Below are positions 1-8,093 of a stretch of DNA of 27,019 nucleotides, in pieces (the stretch's first letter is position 1; the number at the start of each line of letters is the position of its first letter). Location: positions 1 through 27,019 of IMG/VR virus record IMGVR_UViG_3300006052_000026. One strand, 5' to 3'. Below the pieces are notes generated by a model. The model did not search any database. It was not told where the DNA came from and saw only the letters and a list, made by a program, of their open reading frames with translations. Position numbers and translations under genes: made by a program. The stretch is from a virus.

Positions 1-87
1 ATCTAAACGTTTGCCATCTTTGGAGTTTTTATCGGCATAAAAAGCTGTTAATGGCTTTTCAATTTTACATTTTTTGCAAGTTTTCAT
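1..87 (-). CDS. HNH-type endonuclease, N-terminal fragment (runs off left edge)
   Basis: Reading leftward from an ATG at 87, 29 codons are open to the window edge. The product begins MKTCKKCKIEKPLTAFYADK and continues with SKDGKRL. A Cys-x-x-Cys pair (C4, C7) followed by K-P-L-x-x-F-Y and a basic K-D-G-K-R stretch is the usual opening of small phage HNH nucleases with a zinc-ribbon N-terminus; this is family knowledge, and the HNH core itself lies outside the window. The gene sits just beyond the capsid gene's terminator, so it probably needs its own promoter (see 94-122). No Shine-Dalgarno sequence precedes the ATG. It could instead be another small zinc-finger protein. Confidence 0.6.
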   Translation of the reverse strand, partial: MKTCKKCKIEKPLTAFYADKNSKDGKRLD

Positions 88-93
88 ATGGTT

Positions 94-122
94 ATTATTT
101 CATAGTAACCATAATAAAGCAA
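94..122 (-). promoter_or_regulatory. Candidate promoter for the left-edge HNH gene
   Basis: On the minus strand a -35-like TTGCTT (122-117) is followed by a 17-base spacer and a -10-like AATAAT (99-94, 5 of 6 matches to TATAAT). The -10 ends six bases before the ATG at 87, so a transcript would begin at or next to the start codon. The region also holds a 7-bp inverted repeat, ATGGTTA/TAACCAT (88-94 and 106-112), which could be an operator. Inferred from spacing and consensus only. Confidence 0.35.
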
Positions 123-123
123 T

Positions 124-153
124 AAAAAAGCCAAGGTTTTTACACCTTGGCTT
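124..153 (-). terminator. Intrinsic terminator after the capsid gene
   Basis: A perfect 9-bp inverted repeat AAGCCAAGG/CCTTGGCTT (128-136 and 145-153) with an 8-base loop is followed, on the minus strand, by a run of T residues (129-124). It lies about 35 bases downstream of the capsid stop codon. This is a classic rho-independent terminator for the leftward head operon. The opposite strand lacks a U-run, so it should act leftward only. Confidence 0.85.
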
Positions 154-186
154 AAAGTAATACGTTTTAAGTATTAATAAATACTA

Positions 187-1485
187 TTAAGCGCTAAGTT
201 GAACAACGCAGTTCCAACCTGGAGCACTACAGATCAAATTCCCGTAGTAACCAATGCGGATTTCTAAAGCGTCCGCATTGCCAACGCGCAAACCTTCTAA
301 TCCTTCCATGCCATACGTGAGGATATGCGGCACTTTTCCAAGCGAGCGCAGTTTCCAAGTAGCCATGGTGAGGAGGTAGGCGGTTTGCGGAGGGCAGCTG
401 CGGTCAGCGAGAACCGTAACGCGTCCATAAGCGCTCTGGAAGGTGATACCTTCGAAAGCAACTTCAACCTCGTCGTGGTTGACTTGAACGTACTGAACTT
501 TAGCACCCAAAGCGTTAACCAATGCAGCATAAGACGCGAAATCCATGATGCAAAGATCGGGCTTGCCACCTTCACGATTCAAGAATGCCAATGCGTTGGT
601 CATGCCTTCTTCGATGGTGTAGCTTTGTGCATTGTAGCGGAGACCGGCTAAGCGGGTAGGATCTGCAGAGCGATTAACTCCCCAGAAGTTATCCGAAATC
701 GACGGTGAAGCGGTAGGAATCCAAGCGGCCAATCCAGACAATGCTTGATAAGAAGCAGTGCTAGATGCGCCAGTGGACGGCAAATCGCCAGACACAGTCA
801 AGAAAGCCGAACCCGTTCCGATAGCCCAGTTAGCGCTCAGAGTAGCTGCGGAAGCGGTACCAGACACTACGCCAGTTGCACGGTTAACAGAAGTGATCTG
901 CACGGTGTCAGTCGAGGGAGCGCCGCCGTCAGTAGCCGAAGCAACCAACAACATACCAACTTCGAAAGCAACGATTTGTTGAGCGTTAGAGAGGGGGAGA
1001 ACCGTTCCACCAACAGTTACACCAGCTTGAGTCGATGCTGCAGTCGTAGAACCGCGAGTAGCCGTACCAGAACCGAACAGTTCAAAAGCAATGTTGTTAG
1101 TTAAGTTACGGAAACCACCGTCCATTTGCAGTTTAGCTGCGTCAACGAAGGCGCCAGCATTCGACTTAGTTTGTTCCATCAACAAGTTAGTGATAGTAAC
1201 CAACTGATAGTCTTCGATAACATACACGAAAAAGCTGACAAGTGCCGTAGCGGTTTGTTGGCTTTGTGCGTTAGCGAAGCTATGCGAACGGCCTTGGGGC
1301 GTTCCATACTCGAGGGGGACCGGGATGTATTTACCAGCAAATCCGTCCGGGCTTTCGTTCTTCGGCACAAGTGCCAAAAACGGGTTTTCTTTGTAGACGA
1401 GGTCTTTCATGTACTCTTTATCGTCTGTGTACAATTCTTTCAGCGCTGCAATTTGATTGGCGCTATCAGCATATACTGCTGCCAT
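187..1485 (-). CDS. Major capsid protein
   Basis: This 432-aa protein forms the phage head shell. It is recognised by its sequence type (N-terminal helix with KENPFLALVPK, then GKYIPVPLEYGTPQGRS, a central NNIAFELFGSG and a C-terminal domain ending GYYGNLICSAPGWN) and by its position as the last gene of a terminase, portal, scaffold and capsid series. HK97-type fold is inferred, not shown. Residues about 141-234 are a Gly/Ser/Thr-rich, probably beta-rich insert absent from minimal capsid proteins. The ATG at 1485 has AAAGGA upstream. The gene has its own 103-base leader with two hairpins and is followed by a terminator, which suits a heavily expressed late gene. Confidence 0.88.
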   Translation of the reverse strand: MAAVYADSANQIAALKELYTDDKEYMKDLVYKENPFLALVPKNESPDGFAGKYIPVPLEYGTPQGRSHSFANAQSQQTATALVSFFVYVIEDYQLVTITNLLMEQTKSNAGAFVDAAKLQMDGGFRNLTNNIAFELFGSGTATRGSTTAASTQAGVTVGGTVLPLSNAQQIVAFEVGMLLVASATDGGAPSTDTVQITSVNRATGVVSGTASAATLSANWAIGTGSAFLTVSGDLPSTGASSTASYQALSGLAAWIPTASPSISDNFWGVNRSADPTRLAGLRYNAQSYTIEEGMTNALAFLNREGGKPDLCIMDFASYAALVNALGAKVQYVQVNHDEVEVAFEGITFQSAYGRVTVLADRSCPPQTAYLLTMATWKLRSLGKVPHILTYGMEGLEGLRVGNADALEIRIGYYGNLICSAPGWNCVVQLSA

Positions 1486-1516
1486 TTTAAAATTCCTTTA
1501 AAAATTAAGTTAATTT

Positions 1517-1541
1517 AGATACTTAGACCATCTAAGTATCT
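1517..1541 (-). repeat. Perfect hairpin in the capsid gene leader
   Basis: An 11-bp perfect inverted repeat (1517-1527 and 1531-1541, core GATACTTAGA/TCTAAGTATC) with a 3-base loop lies 32 bases upstream of the capsid ATG. No U-run follows it directly, so it is unlikely to be a terminator. In the transcript it would be a stable stem-loop just ahead of the Shine-Dalgarno sequence, a plausible mRNA stabiliser or processing site, or in DNA a protein-binding palindrome. Confidence 0.6.
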
Positions 1542-1549
1542 GATTGGTT

Positions 1550-1574
1550 ATTACCTGTTTGACTATGTGGTAAT
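1550..1574 (-). repeat. Second, weaker inverted repeat in the capsid leader
   Basis: A 6-bp inverted repeat ATTACC/GGTAAT (1550-1555 and 1569-1574) with a 13-base loop lies between the scaffold stop codon and the stronger hairpin at 1517-1541. It may be part of the same leader structure, or it may be chance. Confidence 0.3.
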
Positions 1575-1588
1575 CGCTTGGTGACGTT

Positions 1589-2611
1589 TTAAGCCTTCAG
1601 CTGTCCTTTAAACGCGAGAATTGCACGTTCCTTTGCGCTAAGCTGCCGCGTGGAAGAGGTGGCGTTGGTCAGGGTCTTCATAGGTTGTTGCTGCTGATTA
1701 GGTCTTGCTGGTGTCTGCGCTTGGGCTGTCTTTTCCTGGCCGGGAATGTTCAACCGTCTTTTGACCTTCTCAATACGTGTTAATTTGTCGATTTCACCCA
1801 TCAAATGGTCTTCTACGAGGGTTGCGGCTTCCTCTACGGTGAGGAGTTTGCCTTCTTCCTTATAGGTGAGCTCAATTAGCTCTACTACGTCCTTAACCGA
1901 TCCTGTAGCACGAATAGCGTCAAATGCCGGGTCAGACTTCACTAATGAGCGTACATCTGTCTCGATTTGTTGCACAGCGGCTTTATAGGCTTGATTTTGT
2001 TGCTCAATAACGCCTTTTTTACCAGTCTCAAGCTCCGACTCAAGTTTGGCAATCTTAGCCTCCATACGAGCCATAAGGGACTCGGTGCGGGGGTCTAAAG
2101 GCACTTGGTTGTTAATAATCTGCTGGGTGAGTTCATCATAGGAGACCTCAGCGTCTTGCAGGGCTTTCCAGGTGTTGCGCTTTAGCTCATCCTTAGAGAT
2201 ATAGCCAGACAGGTCTTGGGGTGCAGACTTAGTTGACAGTTCAGCTTCTTTAAGTCTTAGGGCTTCTTCACGAGCTTTATAGGCCTGCTCTTGCTGCTGG
2301 GCCTTAGCGCGTAAAGCCTTCTCACGGCGGGCTAATAGGGCGTATTGGCTAGAGAGCGGGTCTTCGGCTTTTTGAACAGGTTCGGAGATATTCTCCGATT
2401 CCACCGATTCTACTTCAGATTGAGCAGGTTCGTTTTGAGGTTGTTGGGTAGCACTACGGATAGCGCCAACTTCTTCAGGGCTAATGTTATTGGGGTCAGC
2501 AACTGGTGTGCTTTGAGTCATACGAGCAATGGCGCGTGAACGAGCGTCTTGTTGACCTTGAGACTGGCCTGTGGCTTGCTGGGGTTGTCCAGCTAATGGG
2601 GAGACTTTCAT
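1589..2611 (-). CDS. Capsid assembly scaffolding-like protein
   Basis: This 340-aa protein is rich in Gln, Ala, Glu and Lys. It has a low-complexity Gln/Pro/Ser N-terminus (residues 1-80), a long charged helical stretch likely to form a coiled coil (about 85-135 and 175-260), and a basic C-terminal tail (SAKERAILAFKGQLKA). Low complexity, coiled coil and placement directly between portal and major capsid protein are the usual marks of a phage scaffolding protein, which fills the procapsid and leaves on maturation. No protease domain is fused to it. It starts three bases after the portal stop codon, so translation is probably coupled. The assignment rests on context and composition. Confidence 0.7.
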   Translation of the reverse strand: MKVSPLAGQPQQATGQSQGQQDARSRAIARMTQSTPVADPNNISPEEVGAIRSATQQPQNEPAQSEVESVESENISEPVQKAEDPLSSQYALLARREKALRAKAQQQEQAYKAREEALRLKEAELSTKSAPQDLSGYISKDELKRNTWKALQDAEVSYDELTQQIINNQVPLDPRTESLMARMEAKIAKLESELETGKKGVIEQQNQAYKAAVQQIETDVRSLVKSDPAFDAIRATGSVKDVVELIELTYKEEGKLLTVEEAATLVEDHLMGEIDKLTRIEKVKRRLNIPGQEKTAQAQTPARPNQQQQPMKTLTNATSSTRQLSAKERAILAFKGQLKA

Positions 2612-2614
2612 TGT

Positions 2615-4510
2615 TTATCCTTGGTTGGGTGAATTAGGGATTAAAGGTGATGTAGGAGCGGGTTGGGGGTTAGCTTGAGGAGCCATGGCAGGTCCTGCAG
2701 GCATAGGTGGTGGTTGGGCAGCTGCAACAATAGCTTGCACCTGGGTGTGAAAATCGCGTAGAAGTTGGGCTTTAGATTCTTCAAGCTTAGCTTGGCTATA
2801 TAAGTTGATATACTGCACAGTTAGCTCATTGGCCTTCTGGAGGTCCATAAAGGGGTCTGGCGGAGTGTATTTACCAGACTCGACGATATCGTCTAAGATT
2901 TGGAATATGCGTTCTTCTGAGGCATTGGCCAAAGTCTCAATCTGTTCTAAGTCTGGGTAGTCCAATAGGCGACGACCGTCTTGGACAGATATCATACCAG
3001 CTTGGATCATTTCAGTTATCTTAGCTAAGCGACCTGCAGGGTCTTTAGGTAGACTAGATTGGCTATAGCATTGGATAACGAATGCATCCTCAACTAAAGC
3101 AGCTTTGGGCAGATCAATCTCTTTAATGCCATTTTTATTAGGATAAACAGTAGCGTATTTACCATCACGAACTGCGATATCTTTAGCTAAATCGACAATT
3201 TGGAATGCCAAATCAATAAAGAAATTATCGTAGCAACGTGACAAAACCGCAAAACGATCTGTAGAAATGTCGTCATACGTTCTAATCGCTTCTCCAGAAT
3301 CAAGACCTTGTGGCTTTTGGCTGGATGCTTGGAGTGCCGAAACTCCGGATTGCTGGTAGCCATATTGTATTAGCTTATCCCTTTCCGCATAGAGTTCAGG
3401 AGCATTACAGGGCGCTACCTCATAGGAGGGTTTAACACCACGGTACTTAACGATAACGCCGACTTCATTGTTATGGTGAGCAGATACGACTTTAGAGCCG
3501 TCTTCCTGGAACACCCGTGGGACGCCTACGAGTTTAATGGCTCGGGCGATAGTGTATAGGATGCTGTTTAATTCAATTTGAGTGCCAGTTAACTGCTCAG
3601 CGACGCCTTGTGACCAGAAACCTAGTTGGCGTGGCGAGTAGTGGATAAAAGAGAAAGGAAAACGGTCTTTGTCGTATTCTTCGTCTAATAAACTACCGGA
3701 TGAGCAAGCCAGCATATGGCGGCCATCTTTCATACCTTTACCTGAGGGCAAAGACCATCCTTCTACGACCATCACTAGGTCTGAGACGCTCTTAGAGCTA
3801 TCTTGACCTGAGTCTGGATAGGCTTTAGCGGCCGTCTCAATCTCTGTGCGGAACTTAGGGAAGTTGGCTAATAGAACTTCACGATCAACCAGCTTAACGC
3901 GGTGTAGGCGTCTGGGTTCTCCATACATAGCCTCATTAGGGTCTATAAGGAGTTCTGTAAGGAGTACGCGCTCTAGGCCTACACGTTGGTCAGGTGTCTC
4001 AAATACATGCATACACCCGGTGCCTTGGATTAGAGCGTCTCTAAGGACTGTAGTGGCACGCTCATATGCTTTAGTGGAATAGAACTCGCCTAGGATGAAG
4101 TTATTAAGCTTCTTAGATAAGTTACGTTGCTTATAGTCGCTATTGTCGGTAAGGAACACTGGTTGGGGACGGCTTTGGCTAATGCGGCTTACCAGGGTGT
4201 CGGTAACTGATTGCACCAGGTTAAAGGTGGGGCGCTCTTGAGGTAGGCCTTGGGCTTGATCAATCTTATTGAGGTTTTGACCTGCAAAACTATAAAGGCT
4301 TTGGTTGCCGTATAGGCGTGCATATATGGCAGCTTGACGGTAGCGATAGCCTTGGGACTCTTTAAGGTACACCGCTGTGGCTACCATGGCCTGAGCGGCT
4401 TTGTCTTCGTCCTTAACATCCCACCACTTTTGAAGGGTTAAACCCTCTTGGTCTGGGCGAGTCTTGAACTTAACATTAGACTTATTCTCAGGTGCCTTAG
4501 AAATCTTCAT
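2615..4510 (-). CDS. Portal protein
   Basis: This 631-aa protein should form the dodecameric ring at one head vertex through which DNA enters and leaves. Its sequence type fits large phage portals: an N-terminal helical part with YRYRQAAIYARLYGNQ, a central beta-rich clip/stem region containing LLTELLIDPNEAMYG and HYSPRQLGFWSQGVAEQL, a region with SGVSALQASSQKPQGLDSGE, and a disordered Pro/Ala/Gln-rich tail (about 600-631). Its length is normal for podovirus- or myovirus-like portals. It lies between terminase and scaffold genes. The start at 4510 overlaps the stop codon of the preceding 78-aa gene (TAATG), so the two are probably coupled. Confidence 0.85.
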   Translation of the reverse strand: MKISKAPENKSNVKFKTRPDQEGLTLQKWWDVKDEDKAAQAMVATAVYLKESQGYRYRQAAIYARLYGNQSLYSFAGQNLNKIDQAQGLPQERPTFNLVQSVTDTLVSRISQSRPQPVFLTDNSDYKQRNLSKKLNNFILGEFYSTKAYERATTVLRDALIQGTGCMHVFETPDQRVGLERVLLTELLIDPNEAMYGEPRRLHRVKLVDREVLLANFPKFRTEIETAAKAYPDSGQDSSKSVSDLVMVVEGWSLPSGKGMKDGRHMLACSSGSLLDEEYDKDRFPFSFIHYSPRQLGFWSQGVAEQLTGTQIELNSILYTIARAIKLVGVPRVFQEDGSKVVSAHHNNEVGVIVKYRGVKPSYEVAPCNAPELYAERDKLIQYGYQQSGVSALQASSQKPQGLDSGEAIRTYDDISTDRFAVLSRCYDNFFIDLAFQIVDLAKDIAVRDGKYATVYPNKNGIKEIDLPKAALVEDAFVIQCYSQSSLPKDPAGRLAKITEMIQAGMISVQDGRRLLDYPDLEQIETLANASEERIFQILDDIVESGKYTPPDPFMDLQKANELTVQYINLYSQAKLEESKAQLLRDFHTQVQAIVAAAQPPPMPAGPAMAPQANPQPAPTSPLIPNSPNQG

Positions 4511-4746
4511 TATTGTTGCTCAGCAATCTGTCCAGTAGCACTGTAAAATAACAAATCTTCATCTGAGAGACCGCTAGTTTCGATTTGAGCCGTCTCTTTA
4601 GCTGACAAAGTGCGTACTGAGCGCTTAGCAGTTACAGGCGCTTGACCTAATACTAGCTCAATACCGTCTACTTTAATCACATCAACACCCTGCTTGCGAC
4701 AGAGTGCGATAAGCTTACTAAGCTGTTGTAATGACTCGATTTTCAA
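4510..4746 (-). CDS. Small conserved-position protein upstream of the portal
   Basis: This 78-aa protein is not recognised. Its N-terminal half looks like a small alpha/beta unit (LSKLIALCRKQGVDVIKVDGIELVLGQ) and the C-terminal half is polar. The stop codon overlaps the portal ATG by one base, and the gene starts nine bases after the preceding gene's stop. Position suggests a small head or packaging accessory, but no function can be assigned. Confidence 0.65.
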   Translation of the reverse strand: MKIESLQQLSKLIALCRKQGVDVIKVDGIELVLGQAPVTAKRSVRTLSAKETAQIETSGLSDEDLLFYSATGQIAEQQ

Positions 4747-4755
4747 ACTATCCGC

Positions 4756-6018
4756 CTATTTGATTAGGGCCGATTTAATTCTCATTTTGCGACGAATAGA
4801 GCCAACAACAGATCTGTCGTGCTCATTTTCATTCTCATCTTCGCGGTCGTCGCCATGCTCATTAGAGTCTTCTGGTTGGTCTACACCTTCCATATCCTCG
4901 TTATAGTTCTCTTTAAGGGCTGCGCCATTACGGGGCGGGTAGAAGTTGGGCTTTTCCTTATTGTTCTTCATAATGTCGAACATTGAGTCAGATTTACCCA
5001 TTACTTCGCCGCCTTCGGCCATACGCTCAGCTTTATCTTCGTCTTCAGAGCCGCTGTCAAGCATTGCAGCAGCTTTGAGTTTGGACATAATAGCCGATGC
5101 GATTGAGGCCAACATACCCTCATGTTCTTCGTGCTTAGGTTGGTCGTCAAACTCATGCTCAACAGATCCGCCTTCAGCTAGCAATTCCATATGGTCAGAC
5201 ATAATCTCTTGATCAGAAGGCTTTTCTTGGTCGTCGTCATGCTCAAGTCCAGCAGGGCTTTGTTGCATGTCTTCCTCAGCACCATCACCGTATTCGTGGT
5301 CAACAGACATATTATGGATGTCGTCGTCATGGTCTGGATCGTCCATATGGATGCGTCCGCCTTCAGCCATTTTCTTCATCTTAAGGCTAGAGGTAGACGG
5401 TCCTTGGCGATCTGCGCCCATTTCGTCGTCAGCTTGCTCAGGTTGAGCTTTATCAGACTCAGGAGCGTCTGACATCTCAAGGTCGTGTTCTTCTTTATCA
5501 AGACGGCGGCCTAAAGCGTCTACAGGGCTAGCTTTAATGATAGACGACATAGCCATTTTAGGGCCTTTAAGAGCCTGCATACGGGTAGGATGGTCGGTCA
5601 TCTTATCACCGGTGTTAGGCTTGCGGCGGCTATTACGTTCGTCCATGGCCGCGTCGTCATATTGGTTATCTGGCATAGGACGACGCTCATTTTTAGCATT
5701 AATTTCGCCGCCATCGGCAAATTTAGGTCTTTTATCCCAATTAGGGTTAGCTTTACGATAAGCTTCTGCGCGTTTATCTGCTTTTGCGTTTTGTTCTTTA
5801 GTGGGTCTTTTATGATCTTCAAAAATCTGGTTGCCGACCGCCTCTAAATCTTTATCTACTTTACCGCCCTCAGCCATTTTCTTCTTAGCTGCTTGCTTTT
5901 TGACGCTATAAGCAATAGCAAGGTTTTGAGCACGTTTAGCCGGGCTAGGATTGGCGCGCATCTCAGCAGCTACATTATGTTCGAAGGCTTTTTTACTGGT
6001 TTTTTTGATCAAAGGCAT
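4756..6018 (-). CDS. Acidic repeat protein with five xAxGGxx motifs
   Basis: This 420-aa protein is very hydrophilic. A basic N-terminus (1-50: KKTSKKAFEHN, then NPSPAKRAQNLAIAYSVKKQ) resembles a short motif seen in many small phage head-region proteins. The rest is rich in Asp, Glu, His and Met and carries five copies of a heptad: MAEGGKV (48-54), FADGGEI (100-106), MAEGGRI (217-223), LAEGGSV (280-286) and MAEGGEV (333-339). The C-terminus is basic again (RRKMRIKSALIK). It lies between terminase and portal. The composition suggests a largely disordered, modular protein, perhaps an internal head or scaffold-like factor. Function is unknown. Confidence 0.75.
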   Translation of the reverse strand: MPLIKKTSKKAFEHNVAAEMRANPSPAKRAQNLAIAYSVKKQAAKKKMAEGGKVDKDLEAVGNQIFEDHKRPTKEQNAKADKRAEAYRKANPNWDKRPKFADGGEINAKNERRPMPDNQYDDAAMDERNSRRKPNTGDKMTDHPTRMQALKGPKMAMSSIIKASPVDALGRRLDKEEHDLEMSDAPESDKAQPEQADDEMGADRQGPSTSSLKMKKMAEGGRIHMDDPDHDDDIHNMSVDHEYGDGAEEDMQQSPAGLEHDDDQEKPSDQEIMSDHMELLAEGGSVEHEFDDQPKHEEHEGMLASIASAIMSKLKAAAMLDSGSEDEDKAERMAEGGEVMGKSDSMFDIMKNNKEKPNFYPPRNGAALKENYNEDMEGVDQPEDSNEHGDDREDENENEHDRSVVGSIRRKMRIKSALIK

Positions 6019-6023
6019 TTTAA

Positions 6024-6320
6024 TTATTCCTGTCTGGCTTTTAGGTTCTGGGCTGAGTAACTGTGGGGCTCTGCTTCGCTAGTATGTTCGCCCTCTTCGT
6101 GAGGCATCGAGTCGCATATTTCAAACAAAGCTTTTAGGGCTTTCCCTAATGATTTCTTATCTTTAGACTCAATAGCACTAAGGATGTCTGATGCACAGGC
6201 TTCAATGCCTTGGTCATCACCATCGTCTTGAGCATCATCTAATTTACCTGCGGGCTCGTCTGCTGAACGGCTTTTAACGATAACTCCAGCAGATTGCGGT
6301 TTCTTCATAAAAGGGAGCAA
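6024..6320 (-). CDS. Small acidic protein of unknown function (TTG start)
   Basis: This protein has about 98 residues. Its core QGIEACASDILSAIESKDKK followed by LGKALKALFEICD is an amphipathic helical unit of a type found in small phage genes near terminase and portal. The first half is Asp-rich and disordered. An upstream GTG (6332) lacks a Shine-Dalgarno sequence, whereas the in-frame TTG at 6320 has GGAGG five bases before it, so TTG is preferred; an ATG at 6308 is also possible. It lies five bases upstream of the repeat protein gene and was probably cotranscribed from terminase. Confidence 0.65.
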   Translation of the reverse strand: MLPFMKKPQSAGVIVKSRSADEPAGKLDDAQDDGDDQGIEACASDILSAIESKDKKSLGKALKALFEICDSMPHEEGEHTSEAEPHSYSAQNLKARQE

Positions 6321-6358
6321 TGAGACCTCCACGGTTCAATAGATGTTAATTTGTCGGA

Positions 6359-7792
6359 TTACTCACCTAAAGTACGCTTAATCTCAGCTAAATAGTCGTT
6401 TTCTGCTGTTAAACCGGCTAATTCTGCCTCAAACATACTATTACGGTTGGCTTCTGCCCATTCCTTAGAGCCATAGGCAGGCTTTACTGGTTCAGGCTTG
6501 TGGGTATAGGCGTAGGTGTCGCGGAAGGCATAGAGGACGGCGTCAATGATATCTGAGTGGAAAGTCTTTCGTAATTGAATTCGATTAGGTGTAGACTTAT
6601 CCCAGTCGATTTGCACCATATATGAGTCTTGAGCAAATTGTGAGCCGCTTTTGGCTTTAAATAGACCTAAACGCAGAGAATCATTCAATAATTCTACGTT
6701 ATCTTGTTTACGAGCTTTATCAGCAGGTTCGATAGGGCAATTAAACCTAGCTCTTAAGTCTTCACCAATCTTTTTACCCAAACCGCCTTCGTCCATAACA
6801 ATTTTATAAGCATTGTATTTCTTTTGAAGTTCGTCTATTTGCTTGGTGAGGTCAGATATACCCTGCTTACGGGTGATTAGCTCCTCGACTAGATAAGTCT
6901 CTTTACAGGTCTCAGACCAAGCTAGCACTGCAATAGCGTCTGCGTCTTTAAAGCCGATATCGACACCTAGCATATGGTTCCATTTATGATTAGGCGGAAG
7001 TTCTTGGAAATGGTTGATTTTATCACTATATCTAATCCAAAGGGCCTGAACATCTAATACCCATTGGTTAAGCCACTCACGCTTTAGTGTAGGATTTTCA
7101 TCCGTCCACTCTTTACGCTTTTTTAAGTCCTCAACAAGGTCACGAGGGTTGGGCATGTTGGGGTTATCATATAAAGTCCACTTATGGAGACTAAAACCAT
7201 ATTTATTATGGCAGGTAATGTCAAAGAATAGTCCTTGAGGTACTGGGCCAGGGGTGCCGGTTACTGCCAACCAACCATCCTCATAGTCGGCAATGGCGGG
7301 TGTTAACACGTCATCAATAAGACTTTCTAAGTGACTCGAAAAGTCTTGAGCCTCATCTATTGCTACGCCTGGGAACTTGCGACCGCGTAACCTCTTGATA
7401 TAATTCGGCATATCGGCACCTAGCAAATGTAGCACCGCTCCATTAGGATGTTTCATAGTGAGCTTAGACTCTGTGAATATACACCCAAGACCGTATTTGT
7501 CGTTAATTTCTTGGAGCACGGGCCACATAGCGCCTTTAGCTGAATCCCGAGTGAGACCGAGATAAATACACTGGCTCTTAGGGTATTTCTCCATAGCCTT
7601 GAAAAACCTATAGGCTAAGCCATTGGTTTTACCGGCGCGGCGAGAGCACTGCGCTGCCATATACCTAGAGGTATCATTAATAAAGGCGTTCTGCATAGGG
7701 AAGTTGGCATCTAATGTAATGGGCTTTGCAATAGGTTTAGATTGTCGCTGTAGAGCTTCCTTAACAATGCCTTGTCTACTCGTTAGCGCCAT
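6359..7792 (-). CDS. terL: Terminase large subunit
   Basis: This 477-aa protein is the DNA-packaging motor and nuclease. The ATPase half has Walker A CSRRAGKT (49-56), Walker B VAIDEAQDF with D146-E147, and coupling motif TGT (178-180). The RNase H-like nuclease half has acidic residues in MLGVDIGF (D278), IVMDEGGLG (D334) and HSDIIDAVLYAF (D414, D417). Length and motif order are normal. The ATG at 7792 overlaps the preceding 105-aa gene by 17 bases and has AAGGTG upstream. The portal gene follows after three small genes, a standard packaging order. Confidence 0.95.
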   Translation of the reverse strand: MALTSRQGIVKEALQRQSKPIAKPITLDANFPMQNAFINDTSRYMAAQCSRRAGKTNGLAYRFFKAMEKYPKSQCIYLGLTRDSAKGAMWPVLQEINDKYGLGCIFTESKLTMKHPNGAVLHLLGADMPNYIKRLRGRKFPGVAIDEAQDFSSHLESLIDDVLTPAIADYEDGWLAVTGTPGPVPQGLFFDITCHNKYGFSLHKWTLYDNPNMPNPRDLVEDLKKRKEWTDENPTLKREWLNQWVLDVQALWIRYSDKINHFQELPPNHKWNHMLGVDIGFKDADAIAVLAWSETCKETYLVEELITRKQGISDLTKQIDELQKKYNAYKIVMDEGGLGKKIGEDLRARFNCPIEPADKARKQDNVELLNDSLRLGLFKAKSGSQFAQDSYMVQIDWDKSTPNRIQLRKTFHSDIIDAVLYAFRDTYAYTHKPEPVKPAYGSKEWAEANRNSMFEAELAGLTAENDYLAEIKRTLGE

Positions 7793-8093
7793 TTTGCACC
7801 TTATTTAACATCTTCTTTAGGTCTTCCTCACTTAGTGATCTGAGCATGTCGGCCTCGCGGTCTTTAATCTCAAATAGCAATTTAACGTGGTCCCTAAGGT
7901 CTCGAGCACTGGCAACGTCTAGTTTACCTTTGGATGATAGGGCCAATAACTGCTTTATTTCACGATATAGAGCTAATAAACCATCGTTAATGAGACTATC
8001 TATTGATATTTCAGATATAACCGGATCGGGTACTACTACCTTCTCATCCGGCCAATTCATCATTACTGGTGGTTTAGTAGGGTACCGTTTCAT
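7776..8093 (-). CDS. Small protein upstream of terminase; possible small terminase subunit
   Basis: This 105-aa, mostly helical protein has a Pro-rich N-terminus (1-25) and a charged helical body (LLALYREIKQLLALSSK, then ARDLRDHVKLLFEIKDREAD). It overlaps the large terminase gene by 17 bases and starts within the stop codon of the gene before it (TAATG). Immediate linkage to terL and a helical, oligomerisation-prone sequence fit a small terminase subunit, but no DNA-binding motif is evident. The HTH protein at 8998-9399 is a competing candidate. Confidence 0.65.
   Translation of the reverse strand: MKRYPTKPPVMMNWPDEKVVVPDPVISEISIDSLINDGLLALYREIKQLLALSSKGKLDVASARDLRDHVKLLFEIKDREADMLRSLSEEDLKKMLNKVQNGANE

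Noticed and set aside
325-1518. Several plus-strand open frames of 74-130 codons across the capsid gene
   Set aside because: They are shadows of the major capsid gene, with arginine/serine-rich, non-protein-like translations and no ribosome sites.
4694-5847. Plus-strand open frames opposite the acidic repeat protein
   Set aside because: They arise from the GAT/GAC-rich codons of the repeat protein read in reverse; the products are hydrophobic or serine-rich with no start signals.
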